This document shows positions 15,692 to 25,017 of a stretch of DNA of 64,000 bases, in pieces. Within the stretch, counting starts at the first letter, position 1, and every line of letters starts with the position of its first letter. Source of the stretch: Buttiauxella sp. A111 (GTDB taxonomy: Bacteria; Pseudomonadota; Gammaproteobacteria; Enterobacterales; Enterobacteriaceae); the NCBI RefSeq assembly GCF_014189855.1, contig NZ_BJFN01000001.1:1116001-1180000 (forward strand), written 5' to 3'. Under the pieces are notes generated by a model. That model did not search any database. It was not told where the DNA came from and saw only the letters and a program-made list of their open reading frames with translations. Both the position numbers and the translations under genes were made by a program.

Positions 15692-16854
15692 CCGGTATAG
15701 TCGAAGATTTCGTCAAAATGGCACCCTCAGGCATTTATGCACAAGTTAAATTTTCAACAATGAGAGAGATAGAAGATATGCAACCATGTGGGTTGTTGTC
15801 ACAGAAACTGTCTGACTTCGGCAAGCAGGTGAAGGAGCAATTTATCAATCTGCTGGCGTTTTACGCTGAGACAACAGAGCAACAGAAGCTGTTTCGTGAC
15901 CGGCCTGGACATAAGCAGACTATCAGAGCGTACTGTGATGCGGTGGAGATTGCAGCGATGTTCAATAGTTTGCCACCAGGTTGGACACAAGCGGAATTGA
16001 TTAATAAATTACAAAGATTCCAGGATGACCAAACCGGATTGTTGCCCGACCCGCATTCGCCTCCAGCCCTGGATGACCAGCCTGAGCTGTTATCTGATCC
16101 CCTCTCCCGTTACCATCTTCTTGCTGTAGGGTACGCGCTTGAAACTCTCGGCTCCGCGTTGCTCCATCCGGTAGCTGTTGTTGAGAACATGGATTCAGTA
16201 ACCTTGTATAAGCAGTTGAATAATCTGCCATGGGAAAACAATGCCTGGGGTGGGGGGGACTGGATCGACTGCTACGCCACAGGTCTTTACCTTAACATAA
16301 AGATGTTTGGCTCAGGAAAACGTCCCGATGATCTGTTTGGCTGGTTGTCGAGCCATTGTGATATAGACTCCGGCCTCTGGGGGTTACCCACCACTGAAGA
16401 AGGTTGGTTGCAGCCGGTAAATGGTTTTTATCGGCTAACCCGAGGGAGCTTTGCTCAGTTCAATATTCCCTTACCTTACCCGGAGCAAAGCATTGATACC
16501 GTGCTGGCTCACAGCAGGGATCTCCGGTTCTTTAGTGCGGAGAATCTCAATGCATGCAACGTATTGGATGTCGCTCATCCTTTATGGCTCTGTCTTAAAC
16601 AAACTGACTATCGGCGTATAGAGATCTGCTATTGGGCAAAGAATATGCTCAACGAAGTCCTGAGATTCTGGGTTCCTGAACGAGGCTTCGCCTTCCAGTT
16701 ATCACAGCAGCAAGACACGGGTTTACAAGGCACAGAGATGTGGCTCAGCATTGTCTACATATTAGCCGATTTATGTGACTTAAGTTCATCCCTGGGTTAC
16801 ACCCCAAAAGGAGTGCATCGCATGGAACCTGCCTTATCCTTAGCCATGAAATAA
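15688..16854 (+). CDS. Unknown 388-aa protein coupled to the acyltransferase
   Basis: Starts inside the stop of the acyltransferase gene. No signal peptide or membrane helix. Aromatic-rich motifs such as NNLPWENNAWGGGDWIDCYA and DSGLWGLPTTEEGWLQPVNG recur with spacing like an alpha/alpha-barrel (the fold of terpene cyclases, prenyltransferase beta subunits and some glycosidases), but I cannot place it in a family. With the acyltransferase and AraC regulator it may form a small tailoring pathway, for example for a surface glycan or a small metabolite. That is conjecture. Confidence 0.75.
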   Translation: MTGIVEDFVKMAPSGIYAQVKFSTMREIEDMQPCGLLSQKLSDFGKQVKEQFINLLAFYAETTEQQKLFRDRPGHKQTIRAYCDAVEIAAMFNSLPPGWTQAELINKLQRFQDDQTGLLPDPHSPPALDDQPELLSDPLSRYHLLAVGYALETLGSALLHPVAVVENMDSVTLYKQLNNLPWENNAWGGGDWIDCYATGLYLNIKMFGSGKRPDDLFGWLSSHCDIDSGLWGLPTTEEGWLQPVNGFYRLTRGSFAQFNIPLPYPEQSIDTVLAHSRDLRFFSAENLNACNVLDVAHPLWLCLKQTDYRRIEICYWAKNMLNEVLRFWVPERGFAFQLSQQQDTGLQGTEMWLSIVYILADLCDLSSSLGYTPKGVHRMEPALSLAMK

Positions 16855-17018
16855 CCCACGGAACCGCCACTTACTTGAGAGTTTGCTCATTGAGTCGCCT
16901 CTCCACTATTGGTGAAGAAGATCACCTTTCTGGAACCAGAACTCAATCATTCCATTGAACCCGTATAGAAAAAGAATAATCATAGTGATGGGAATGCATT
17001 TATATATTGGAAAGGAAA

Positions 17019-17552
17019 ATGCCAAAAAACAGCTCAACACGCCGCTCATCTATTTTTTTCATCGTGTCATGCTGCATGATATTTTTATCAATTCAGAACT
17101 CATTTGCCTCTGACTCATTGCCAAAAGGAAAAGATTACCCTGCTGCTCATATTTACATGGGTAAACCCTCTGAGCATATTGATACTACCGATGAGTTCAC
17201 GAACTCATTTCGTACTCGTTTCAAGCAAGCTATCCAGGGCGATGTCGTTTTTGCCGGAGAATATGCCCAGGCAGAATGGGGATGTGGAGGTTCTGGTTGC
17301 CATGTTATCGCATTTATCAACAAACGAACTGGCCTGGCTCTCTCTAGCTCATTTATGGCTTATGACGCCGGTGATAGCGAAACGCCGAAACCTATAGGCG
17401 AAGAAATCCTTTATATAAACAAAGGAAGTGATCTTCTTGTCACATATGAAACAAGCGACTCTTCTGATAAGAAATTTTATAACTATTATGTGTTAGATAA
17501 GAAAAAAAACGATCTAACGTTAATCAAAAAAGTACAAGATACATCTCATTGA
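17019..17552 (+). CDS. Exported protein of the FAG(H/E)Y-WGCG type, function unknown
   Basis: 177 residues from the ATG at 17019 (an upstream TTG at 17007 lacks a ribosome site). An N-terminal signal peptide, about 1-31, ends SFASDS. The core VVFAGEYAQAEWGCGGSGCH resembles a motif I know from uncharacterised periplasmic proteins in which FAGHY is followed by WGCG..C. The two cysteines could form a disulfide in the periplasm. It stands alone, convergent with the next gene. Confidence 0.7.
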   Translation: MPKNSSTRRSSIFFIVSCCMIFLSIQNSFASDSLPKGKDYPAAHIYMGKPSEHIDTTDEFTNSFRTRFKQAIQGDVVFAGEYAQAEWGCGGSGCHVIAFINKRTGLALSSSFMAYDAGDSETPKPIGEEILYINKGSDLLVTYETSDSSDKKFYNYYVLDKKKNDLTLIKKVQDTSH

Positions 17553-17571
17553 TCTAACGGGGGTGATTAAT

Positions 17572-18615
17572 CTAACCGCCTCCATCACTTGTTGCGTGTC
17601 CACTATTCGCGGGTAGGATCAGCGCCTCCAAAACTATCTTTGTCATCTGTTGTTCAAAATATTCTGCATGCAGATATCTCTTTTCTTTATATTTTTTATC
17701 TGTATCCAGGTAGGGTTGATGTAAAGTACATTCCGGAGGAGTGGCAGAGATAATGGTATTAATAATATCTATTGGCATCGGGTATTCAAAAAATAGCTGC
17801 CCATGGCGATAATTATGTTTAATTTGCCATTCCGACAGGTCATTAAAGAAACAATCTGACTCTGGTTTTGGAATAGCGCTGGCTTTTTCGCTGCCCCAAA
17901 CAGCAACAGCAAGGTTGTATAACCCATGCGCATGTGGCCAGAACATTTTATTGAGCTTAGTAACCCCGTACTCCCTCACCCGCGGTACATTTTTACAATA
18001 TAAATCGAGTTGAATCCCTGCTTCTGCAACATTGCCATCAAGGAGTGCGATGAGATAACGGATGATCAAGAGATCGCCAGGGGCTTGTTTAGTCACAAGT
18101 AGCGCTTCCGCTTTTTTCCTGGCATCAACTTCAAAGTCACTGCGTTTGTACCATAACGCCATGACTAAATTAGTTATCGTTATTATGACAGGATGGCCAT
18201 TGTCACTCATGCCAAGCTTTTCAGGCAAAAGAAGTGGAACACGGGTAAACATACCTGCAGCAAGAATATCCAGAGTTACCCATATATTAATGCAGTGATC
18301 GCATCCTGAATCCACACCCAGCGTCACATGCTTAATCATGGCAGACTGAAGCAAAACTGAATGGAGTACTTCCATATTGTTTGACAATATAGCTGTCTTG
18401 TATCCCAGGATATCCGGTACACGCTTCATTCTAAGCATAAAAAGCCATGAGTTCACTTGCTCCTGAAGTGAACACTCATTGTGGTGATGTTCATGAATAT
18501 CCAGGCATTCAGCTAAATAGTCCTTCGTACTCATCCATATCAAGGCATTTTTCTCAGCTTCTTTTTCGTATTCTCGTTGATACGCACGTTGAAATTTTTC
18601 TGAAATATAACCCAT
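17572..18615 (-). CDS. Cytoplasmic protein, possibly Imm49-like immunity protein
   Basis: 347 residues, alpha-helical, no signal peptide. Features such as a mid-protein LLALLDGN-like turn (IRYLIALLDGNVAEAGIQLD) and WPHAHGLYNLAVAVWG recall the Imm49-type immunity proteins of polymorphic toxin systems, but the match is from memory and weak. No toxin gene is adjacent. It belongs to a run of probable orphan immunity or exported genes. Confidence 0.55.
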   Translation of the reverse strand: MGYISEKFQRAYQREYEKEAEKNALIWMSTKDYLAECLDIHEHHHNECSLQEQVNSWLFMLRMKRVPDILGYKTAILSNNMEVLHSVLLQSAMIKHVTLGVDSGCDHCINIWVTLDILAAGMFTRVPLLLPEKLGMSDNGHPVIITITNLVMALWYKRSDFEVDARKKAEALLVTKQAPGDLLIIRYLIALLDGNVAEAGIQLDLYCKNVPRVREYGVTKLNKMFWPHAHGLYNLAVAVWGSEKASAIPKPESDCFFNDLSEWQIKHNYRHGQLFFEYPMPIDIINTIISATPPECTLHQPYLDTDKKYKEKRYLHAEYFEQQMTKIVLEALILPANSGHATSDGGG

Positions 18616-18640
18616 GAAATCACCTGTAAATTAATATATA

Positions 18641-18692
18641 CCCGTCATACTTCAAGCTGCTTATGCGTTGGCTGTACCCGCTCACCCCATCT
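18641..18692. repeat. Partial copy of the intergenic palindromic repeat
   Basis: ACCCGTCATACTTCAAGCTG followed by a stretch ending CTGTACCCGCTCACCCC is one end of the same kind of dispersed element as at 1505-1687; the other end is missing. Confidence 0.45.
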
Positions 18693-18695
18693 TAT

Positions 18696-19634
18696 TTATT
18701 CTGATGTTTCAGCTTTCTTTTCCGTTGTTTTCCATTGGCCATTGACCAATTTGCGCGTTGTGATCATCATCGTATTTTGATTATTACCGCTTCCTGCGGC
18801 TTCAGTGATTTCCTCAATGAGTACAGGCTGATCATTGTTAATTTTCCATACTTTAGATTGATGCCAGCAACACCCGCTTTTGGTTGATGTTGTCAGGGTT
18901 CGAGACTGAGGATCAATATCAAACAGCCCCAGATTTTCGCTACCGAGCTGAGTTAGCGCATCATTCTTAACAAAATTTTTGGACTTCGGTTTGTAAAGTA
19001 ACACTTCATACGAAGGGCCACCGTAAGCCCCTTCATTGCCCGTTCGCAGGGCGATGTCATCGAAGCCATCAAAGTTAATGTCATCAACAACCAGGCCACT
19101 GTTATTGTCGCCATACATCTCAACCAAATTTGCCGTGGCTTTCCCTTTGCTATCGAGCTCAATAAAGATATTTTGAGGCTGCAAATGCTGCACAAGCTTT
19201 CCGGTATCTTTGGTAAAAATATCTAACATTCCAGGCCCTTCGCAGGTTGGATATGAATTGTCCTGATCACAGCCGGAAACTGAAAGTACAAAATCCCATT
19301 GCTTCGATGCGGTATGGATCACTGAAATATTATCCACTGATGCCAATTTGCTGATCCGCGATATATAGCTATTGCCGAGACAGGAAAGATCATCACTACA
19401 CAGCTGGCGCTCTTTTAACCAGCTTAGCTGCTGATTTTTTAATAGTTCTTTATCTGAGTGCTTTCGAGCTAAGGCATAGCTTTTATTCAAAACAGCATCA
19501 AGCTGCATCAAATACGGGCTGGCACATATTGCGGTGTCATCTTTCAATGTCGCTTTTGAACAATCAATTGCCATCACCGACACAGGTAATGTCAATAACG
19601 TCACGAATGTAAATACTCGATTAAAGCTAAGCAT
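18696..19634 (-). CDS. Periplasmic LprI-like (DUF1311) / XAC2610-type protein
   Basis: 312 residues with a signal peptide (cleavage near VMAIDC). Residues about 24-95 follow the LprI/DUF1311 pattern (DCSKATLKDDTAICASPYLM ... LNKSYALAR ... QQLSWLKERQLC) with paired cysteines. The C-terminal half has VDDINFDGFDDIALRTG, a calcium-binding-like loop, then YEVLLYKPK, as in XAC2610-type periplasmic proteins. Those proteins are inhibitors of lysozyme-like effectors, so a role in protection from peptidoglycan hydrolases is plausible. No partner toxin is seen. Confidence 0.7.
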   Translation of the reverse strand: MLSFNRVFTFVTLLTLPVSVMAIDCSKATLKDDTAICASPYLMQLDAVLNKSYALARKHSDKELLKNQQLSWLKERQLCSDDLSCLGNSYISRISKLASVDNISVIHTASKQWDFVLSVSGCDQDNSYPTCEGPGMLDIFTKDTGKLVQHLQPQNIFIELDSKGKATANLVEMYGDNNSGLVVDDINFDGFDDIALRTGNEGAYGGPSYEVLLYKPKSKNFVKNDALTQLGSENLGLFDIDPQSRTLTTSTKSGCCWHQSKVWKINNDQPVLIEEITEAAGSGNNQNTMMITTRKLVNGQWKTTEKKAETSE

Positions 19635-19964
19635 ACTTATATTCCCTTATTGGTAGTAACGCCAAAAACACTTTCTGTGTCGTTGAAAGAGCTTAAATTT
19701 CAAATACCCTGCTCACCAGACCCATTTTGCCCTGGGGATGACCAAAGTAAAATGATTCTGCCTGCCCTGTACGCGGGGGAAAATGACTGCATGACGATAA
19801 AATGGGATTCTTTTTGCGGTTAATCATCACGTTATCGGCTCATTGTTCTTCAGGATGAAATTGATAATTTGTATAATTAAATATTAGGCATTCACAGAGA
19901 CAGCACTGTTGAAGCGTTCTGTTGTAAAGGAAGGTGAGTGCCGCAGTATCAGTTAAGGATAATC
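19635..19964. other. Divergent intergenic region
   Basis: 330 bp between two divergent genes. It should hold both promoters. A TATAAT hexamer at 19872-19877 lies in AT-rich DNA but has no good -35 at normal spacing. Nothing else recognisable. Confidence 0.4.
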
Positions 19965-21062
19965 ATGATGTTGCCATCTTTCGTCGGCCATCGGTCACGC
20001 CGTTCGCCTTTCCTGCTTCGTTTGTCCCATCCCGTTCTCACCGCATGGCTCGGCATCACCCTGGCCATGAACTGCACGCCAGCGTGGAGCGCAGAATCGC
20101 CCGCCCCCGCGCTTCCTACAAGCCAGGAGATTAACTGGCCAGCGGGCACACAACTGAGTGTCGAGCTGGAAAAAGGCCGCCTGAGCGTGATTGGACGTGA
20201 CGACGATAAACCGACCGTCACCCTGACGATCAACGCACTGGAGCTGACGCGCCCGGAAAATGATCAAGCGCGCCAACTGGCTGAGCTGCCAGCACCGATC
20301 CGCGAGGTGCGAGTACAAGCCGATGGCAAACACCAGCGCGTAATTTTACCGGCACCACCGTCGCTGGATCTGATGCAGGTCAGCGGCGTACAAGCCACTC
20401 TGGCCGTGCCCAGGCATTATCAGGACGTGCTGAATATCCGGGGTAAACAAGTGGATCTGGACCTCCAGCACTTCTCCGGCACCCTGTCAGCCAGTACCTT
20501 GACAGGCAAGATGACCGCCAATGATTTGCAGGGCATTATCCATCTCTACAATCAGCTAGGCAGCTTGCATACCAGCAATCTCAGCGGCACCTTGCGCCTG
20601 CAACAGGCCGTCGGGGTACTAAATGATACCGCCAGTCAGGGCACTGTGTTTTATCAGGTTATCCGCGGCCAGTTGGCCGCCAATAGCCAGGCCAAAGACA
20701 TCAGCATCGAGCAGATTGACGGCACGCAAAAAATCCAGGCCACCCAAGCCACGCGCTTTAGCGACAATCTGCAATCGGGCCAGGCGACGATCCTGCTCCC
20801 GGCCAGCGTACAGCAAGGTGAAATTCAGACCGTCAGTGCCGCGCTGTCCGTGCAAGTCGCACCGGACTTTGCCGGTAGCGTACAGGTGAATGGGGGCGCA
20901 GGTGGCAACATCGTCAACCAGCTGACTTCCGAGCAAGCCAAGCCTGGCCATCTGCCTTTACCCGACAAAGCTCTGACTCTGCAACGCGGCAGTTCTGATG
21001 CAAAGATTGCTATCAGCACTATCAACAGCACCATTACGCTGTTACCGCCGCAGGCTCAGTAA
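19965..21062 (+). CDS. Exported adhesin-like beta-rich protein (DUF4097-like), function unknown
   Basis: 365 residues from the ATG at 19965, preceded by AAGGAT at five bases; a GTG at 19938 behind AAGGAAGG is an alternative. An extended signal region with twin Arg and a hydrophobic run ends at PAWSAES. The mature part alternates short strands with turn motifs (DLDLQHFSGTLSASTLTGKM, HLYNQLGSLHTSNLSGTLRL), the rhythm of a DUF4097-type beta-helix. It probably acts in the periplasm or at the cell surface. The next gene starts close behind its stop, so they form an operon. Confidence 0.7.
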   Translation: MMLPSFVGHRSRRSPFLLRLSHPVLTAWLGITLAMNCTPAWSAESPAPALPTSQEINWPAGTQLSVELEKGRLSVIGRDDDKPTVTLTINALELTRPENDQARQLAELPAPIREVRVQADGKHQRVILPAPPSLDLMQVSGVQATLAVPRHYQDVLNIRGKQVDLDLQHFSGTLSASTLTGKMTANDLQGIIHLYNQLGSLHTSNLSGTLRLQQAVGVLNDTASQGTVFYQVIRGQLAANSQAKDISIEQIDGTQKIQATQATRFSDNLQSGQATILLPASVQQGEIQTVSAALSVQVAPDFAGSVQVNGGAGGNIVNQLTSEQAKPGHLPLPDKALTLQRGSSDAKIAISTINSTITLLPPQAQ

Positions 21063-21117
21063 TATGCCGTCCAATCAACGTACTTCGCGCAGACGTTTTT
21101 TCAAAGCAGGGAAAAGT

Positions 21118-23646
21118 ATGACTGGTAACCGATTATCCCGCCGCTTCCGGCGTGGTTCGATATTGCTATTAGGTGGGCTGTTAAGCAACGTACTGCCCTG
21201 GTCAGCACTGGCAACGCAAGAAACTAGTTCGATTGAGGCTGTGGCAGATGGCGCTTCATCCGCACCCGCAGCCCCCTCTGGCGAAGCTTTGCTGCAAAGC
21301 AAAGCGGTACATGGTCCGTTGCCGCTGCCAGATAGCGAAGAGCGTTCTGTGCTGGGCTTTTATCAACAGGGCGACACGACCTACGCCCTGTTCAGCCGCC
21401 CCGATTACCAGGATGACAGCCAGACCTACCATGACGTTATCGATAGTTTTACTGATGCCCGCGTCATCGCGGTCTTTTTCCAGGATCTCGATGGCGGCGA
21501 TCGCAATGAAGTGGTGGTGATGTATGAAGATAAACACGGCCAGCATTTGCGTGCTTATGCCGCCTCGGAATCGAGTTATTACCCGCTCGCCGCCATGCAG
21601 GCAAAGCTGGATACCATTGCGCCCACACTCAAGCCTTTTACCGTGGCATCCAGTCGCAAAGCTTTACGCGTCTTGCAACCGCAAGACTATCGCATCTCTT
21701 ACGACTTACCTGCCGATAGCCCACCAGAAATCCAGGCGCTGCTGCGCGGTCAACTGGCCAGCCCAGCACAGCCGGTTGGTTATGCCGATGAACAAGGCTA
21801 CCCCGCCAAGAGTGCGGCTTCAGCTTCATTTGCGATCACTCGCTATCCAGCACTGACGCGATCGGTGACCACTGCCGATGGCCAGGTCCTGACCTATGTC
21901 CTGACCCAAATCCTGGCCCGCATCGGCCTGTGCCAAACTGAAGAATTGACTTTTGGTACATGGAAAGTGGGCTATATGCGCGCCGATAAAACGCCGGTCA
22001 TTTTTGAAAGCAACCTGGAAGCGTCATTAGCCAGCCACCAGGCGTCCCCCAAACCCGACTATGACGGCCCTTTCCTGCAATTCAATGTCAATAACTGCCA
22101 TGCCAGCCCACAAATCCGCAGCAACTATGTCCAGGGGAAAAAACAAGGACATTGGGAATTTATCGATACCGAAAATGGTATTGCACTAAAAAGCGGCGAG
22201 TATGTTGACGACCAACGTCAAGGTGCCTGGAGCGAATGGGACAACGCCAGCGACAGTTACTGGCGTGGGCAATATAAAGATAATCACAAAGAAGGTTTAT
22301 GGCTGCTGTCCACAGACAGCCAACCCCCGGTCGTGCTGGCGCGGGAAAACTACCGCAATGGTCAGCTCAATGGCCCGACCGAGCGCTATGAGCAGACAGC
22401 CAGCACCACAACCCAGCCCAACCCGCTGAGTTTGCTCTACAAAGGCGAATACCGTGACGATAAGAAAGCGGGCCACTGGGTAGAGACTCATGGTGACAAA
22501 CGCGAGGAATCGGAATATCTGGATGGTGTGCTGCACGGCGTACAAAAAAGTTATAACGCTGACAATGTCCTGATCCGCCAAAGCACTTACCAGCAAGGCC
22601 TGCTGGAAGGCGAAGAGCGGCGTTTCTACCCGTCCGGGCAATTAGCCGAAATAACGCGCTACGTGCAGGACCAGCCAAACGGCGAGCAGTTTTTCTTCTA
22701 TGACGGCAAAGTCAAAACCGGCCCGTTGTCGCAGTTGAAAAACTGGAAGCAGATCGCGCCGAAAAATCCGAAAGCTGATTGTGATCCACAAGATCGTGAA
22801 CGCTGTACTCCCGCTGGAAAGCCGCGAGCATTCAGTCTCTTATCCGGGGAACAGCGTGAATACGCCGAAAATGGTCGCCTCACCCGCCTGTATTTCCAAA
22901 CCGGCGAAACCAAAGTCGGCAACGCCTACGGTTTCACTAAAAGCGGCCAATTGAACAGCGTCACGCCGTATGTCAACGGCAAAGAGCAAGGGGTAAGAAC
23001 TCTGTATTCAACCGGCACCCAACAGGACGACAACCGCTTAATTCAAGTGTTGCCCCAATGGGACAACCGGGTCACCGGCGTGAGTTACGGTTTTGATAGT
23101 AGCACCGACAGCCTGCGCGCCATCGAGCAAGCCTGTCAGAAACCTGATGAAACCTATGCGGGTAGGCCCTATCTGTGGAGCAATGCTGGTGCCAGTTGTG
23201 GTTCACAATTTTATTTTCATCCCAACGGACGTCTGAAGCGCATCACGTGGAAAGACAGTAATTGGGACATCAATGAGATCGGCTATGGCGAAGACGGCGC
23301 GCTCGCATCAGAGCAGCGTTATGCGGGAAGTAACGTCTTTTACAACTATCGCTATATGTGGAGTTATCGCACCGTCTCGATAACCAAACAGGAAAGCCCG
23401 GATACCCGTACCGAAAAAGGACGCACCTTTGCCGTACTGATCCGCTCGCCCAGCCAGACCGGGGGCTATGAAAAATCCTACTCCAATGGCCGTCTTCTCG
23501 ACGAAAGTATCTTCACCGGTGCCGATAAATACTGCTGGCGGCGCTACGCTAAAGACGGCAGCGTAGAGAGAAGCAAAGGTCCGTGTGATGGGCTCCCGCT
23601 TGCCACGCAGACTCCAGTTGCAACGCCAGCAACACCCAGCAAGTAG
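21118..23646 (+). CDS. Exported MORN-repeat (YwqK-like) protein
   Basis: 842 residues from the ATG at 21118, which has AGGG at seven bases; an ATG at 21064, one base after the previous stop, would add 18. The signal peptide RRFRRGSILLLGG... ends PWSALA. From about residue 330 there are at least seven MORN-like units of the form G.W...D...G.Y.DD...G (GKKQGHWEFID, QRQGAWSEWDN, NHKEGLWLLST, KKAGHWVETHG, GLLEGEERRFYPSG). The ORF is paired with the beta-rich protein upstream. MORN/YwqK repeats occur in antitoxin-like and surface proteins; the function here is unknown. Confidence 0.78.
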   Translation: MTGNRLSRRFRRGSILLLGGLLSNVLPWSALATQETSSIEAVADGASSAPAAPSGEALLQSKAVHGPLPLPDSEERSVLGFYQQGDTTYALFSRPDYQDDSQTYHDVIDSFTDARVIAVFFQDLDGGDRNEVVVMYEDKHGQHLRAYAASESSYYPLAAMQAKLDTIAPTLKPFTVASSRKALRVLQPQDYRISYDLPADSPPEIQALLRGQLASPAQPVGYADEQGYPAKSAASASFAITRYPALTRSVTTADGQVLTYVLTQILARIGLCQTEELTFGTWKVGYMRADKTPVIFESNLEASLASHQASPKPDYDGPFLQFNVNNCHASPQIRSNYVQGKKQGHWEFIDTENGIALKSGEYVDDQRQGAWSEWDNASDSYWRGQYKDNHKEGLWLLSTDSQPPVVLARENYRNGQLNGPTERYEQTASTTTQPNPLSLLYKGEYRDDKKAGHWVETHGDKREESEYLDGVLHGVQKSYNADNVLIRQSTYQQGLLEGEERRFYPSGQLAEITRYVQDQPNGEQFFFYDGKVKTGPLSQLKNWKQIAPKNPKADCDPQDRERCTPAGKPRAFSLLSGEQREYAENGRLTRLYFQTGETKVGNAYGFTKSGQLNSVTPYVNGKEQGVRTLYSTGTQQDDNRLIQVLPQWDNRVTGVSYGFDSSTDSLRAIEQACQKPDETYAGRPYLWSNAGASCGSQFYFHPNGRLKRITWKDSNWDINEIGYGEDGALASEQRYAGSNVFYNYRYMWSYRTVSITKQESPDTRTEKGRTFAVLIRSPSQTGGYEKSYSNGRLLDESIFTGADKYCWRRYAKDGSVERSKGPCDGLPLATQTPVATPATPSK

Positions 23647-23660
23647 CGATCGGCATGCAC

Positions 23661-23699
23661 AAAAAAAGCGGCCTTCAAAACTGAATGGCCGCTTTTTTA
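23661..23699. terminator. Bidirectional intrinsic terminator
   Basis: AAAAAAAGCGGCC and GGCCGCTTTTTT enclose a 13-base loop, with A and T tracts on both sides. It ends the two-gene rightward operon and could also stop leftward transcription. Confidence 0.85.
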
Positions 23700-23790
23700 T
23701 CTCTTACATCACGTTAATCGCCGTTACTCAGCCTGCATAGCATACGAGGCCAGATTTTTCCGGATAAGGGATGGCAACCCCGTCATGTGG

Positions 23791-24027
23791 TCATAGCTTT
23801 TTAGCGAAAAAATAGTTCGCAGAAACGGATATAACTAAACTTATGGGCGCCATGATATATCCAATGACTTTAATGATCTCATGGAACACTTCATCACCCG
23901 TGTAGAATGATCCCAGTATATTTTGGGCATATAAAAAATAAAGTGGTTTAGCCAATAAAGAAAGTAATAAGAGCAACGAGATAAATAAACCAATGGTCGA
24001 AAATGTCAAAACAACAACCTTAATCAT
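23791..24027 (-). CDS. Small inner-membrane protein, two transmembrane segments
   Basis: 78 residues from the ATG at 24027 (GGGAGA upstream). A longer reading from 24090 has no ribosome site. Two hydrophobic helices (VVVLTFSTIGLFISLLLLLS and IIKVIGYIMAPISLVISVSA) and a basic C-terminus AKKL. No family recognised. Confidence 0.6.
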   Translation of the reverse strand: MIKVVVLTFSTIGLFISLLLLLSLLAKPLYFLYAQNILGSFYTGDEVFHEIIKVIGYIMAPISLVISVSANYFFAKKL

Positions 24028-24141
24028 GATATCTCCCGGAACAAGATTCTGTCGCGCTGATAACCTGTTGGTTTTACAGTGGCCTGTCACTGCATCCTAA
24101 CGGATATAACGCACTCCGTGGATATAGACAGGCCAGATAAA

Positions 24142-24900
24142 TTACCACCTGAGCGTGTAAGGTTTCTCTCCTGCTCCCCATACACCGTCATCACTTTGTT
24201 CAAGCATCATACCTATCCTGGCCCAGTTTTCCTTTTTGCTATTATGCTTTGGATAATCTTCAGGGTAATACGGGAGTGCATCCATAAGCACTTTATCGGC
24301 AAGCCACGGGGTTTTGCTCAAATCGGGTTTCCATAAAAAATTCACCCACGAAACTTTATGAGGATTGTTATCAAATGGATTTTTCGTGGGTTTTGTGAAT
24401 TTTTCCATGCCGCCGTATAAAACATATGCGCAGAAACTATTTGTCAGGAAAACAATTTTGTTGCCTGATTTAGAGATAATCGGTTTACTCTTATCATGGC
24501 GGAGAAATTTTTCACCCTCTGGCGTTAGCTCAATATAACTCAGTGGGAATTCTTCTCCTTTTATATAATCAGGATCTTCAGGATACAACGAACCTTTTTT
24601 CGCATTAATTTTGACGGTCATTAATTTATTTTTTATCAGAGAGTCAATATCTTTTCTCATCTCTCCTCCGGCGGTTTGAAGAACAGATGTTTTGACATAT
24701 GCCGGTAGTTTATGGCCAAAACCAGGAAGAGTAATACAGGCATTACTCGGAACATTATTTAAATCAACTAAAAACCCCTGGATAATATTGTTGATTTTTG
24801 TCTCATCGAGTTGTTCTTCATTTGATGCAGCGAATGAAATGTCAGAAATCATTGTGGATATTAATCCCAATGCAATCAAATTTCGTTTTTTTAACACCAT
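24142..24900 (-). CDS. Exported protein of unknown function (252 aa)
   Basis: Signal peptide of about 24 residues ending SFAASN. The mature part contains two cysteines (SNACITLPGFG and NSFCAYVLYGG), a KGEEFPLSYIELTPEGEKF stretch with the ring of a winged-helix wing, and a Trp-rich C-terminus. Its gene lies 114 bp upstream of the small membrane protein, on the same strand. I recognise no family. Confidence 0.65.
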   Translation of the reverse strand: MVLKKRNLIALGLISTMISDISFAASNEEQLDETKINNIIQGFLVDLNNVPSNACITLPGFGHKLPAYVKTSVLQTAGGEMRKDIDSLIKNKLMTVKINAKKGSLYPEDPDYIKGEEFPLSYIELTPEGEKFLRHDKSKPIISKSGNKIVFLTNSFCAYVLYGGMEKFTKPTKNPFDNNPHKVSWVNFLWKPDLSKTPWLADKVLMDALPYYPEDYPKHNSKKENWARIGMMLEQSDDGVWGAGEKPYTLRW

Positions 24901-25017
24901 GACTTATCCCTTTATAGTCGATTACCGTGAAGCCGTATTTTTCAGCTTCTGAAAAAAGTGCTCTCTTTGAGTATCATGCTGGCCGATTCCCCGCCGAAGC
25001 TTATGCTCAATAAAACA

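Noticed and set aside
19861-19887. TTGATA / TATAAT as a promoter before the beta-rich protein gene
   Set aside because: The two hexamers are only five bases apart, so they cannot serve as one sigma-70 promoter.
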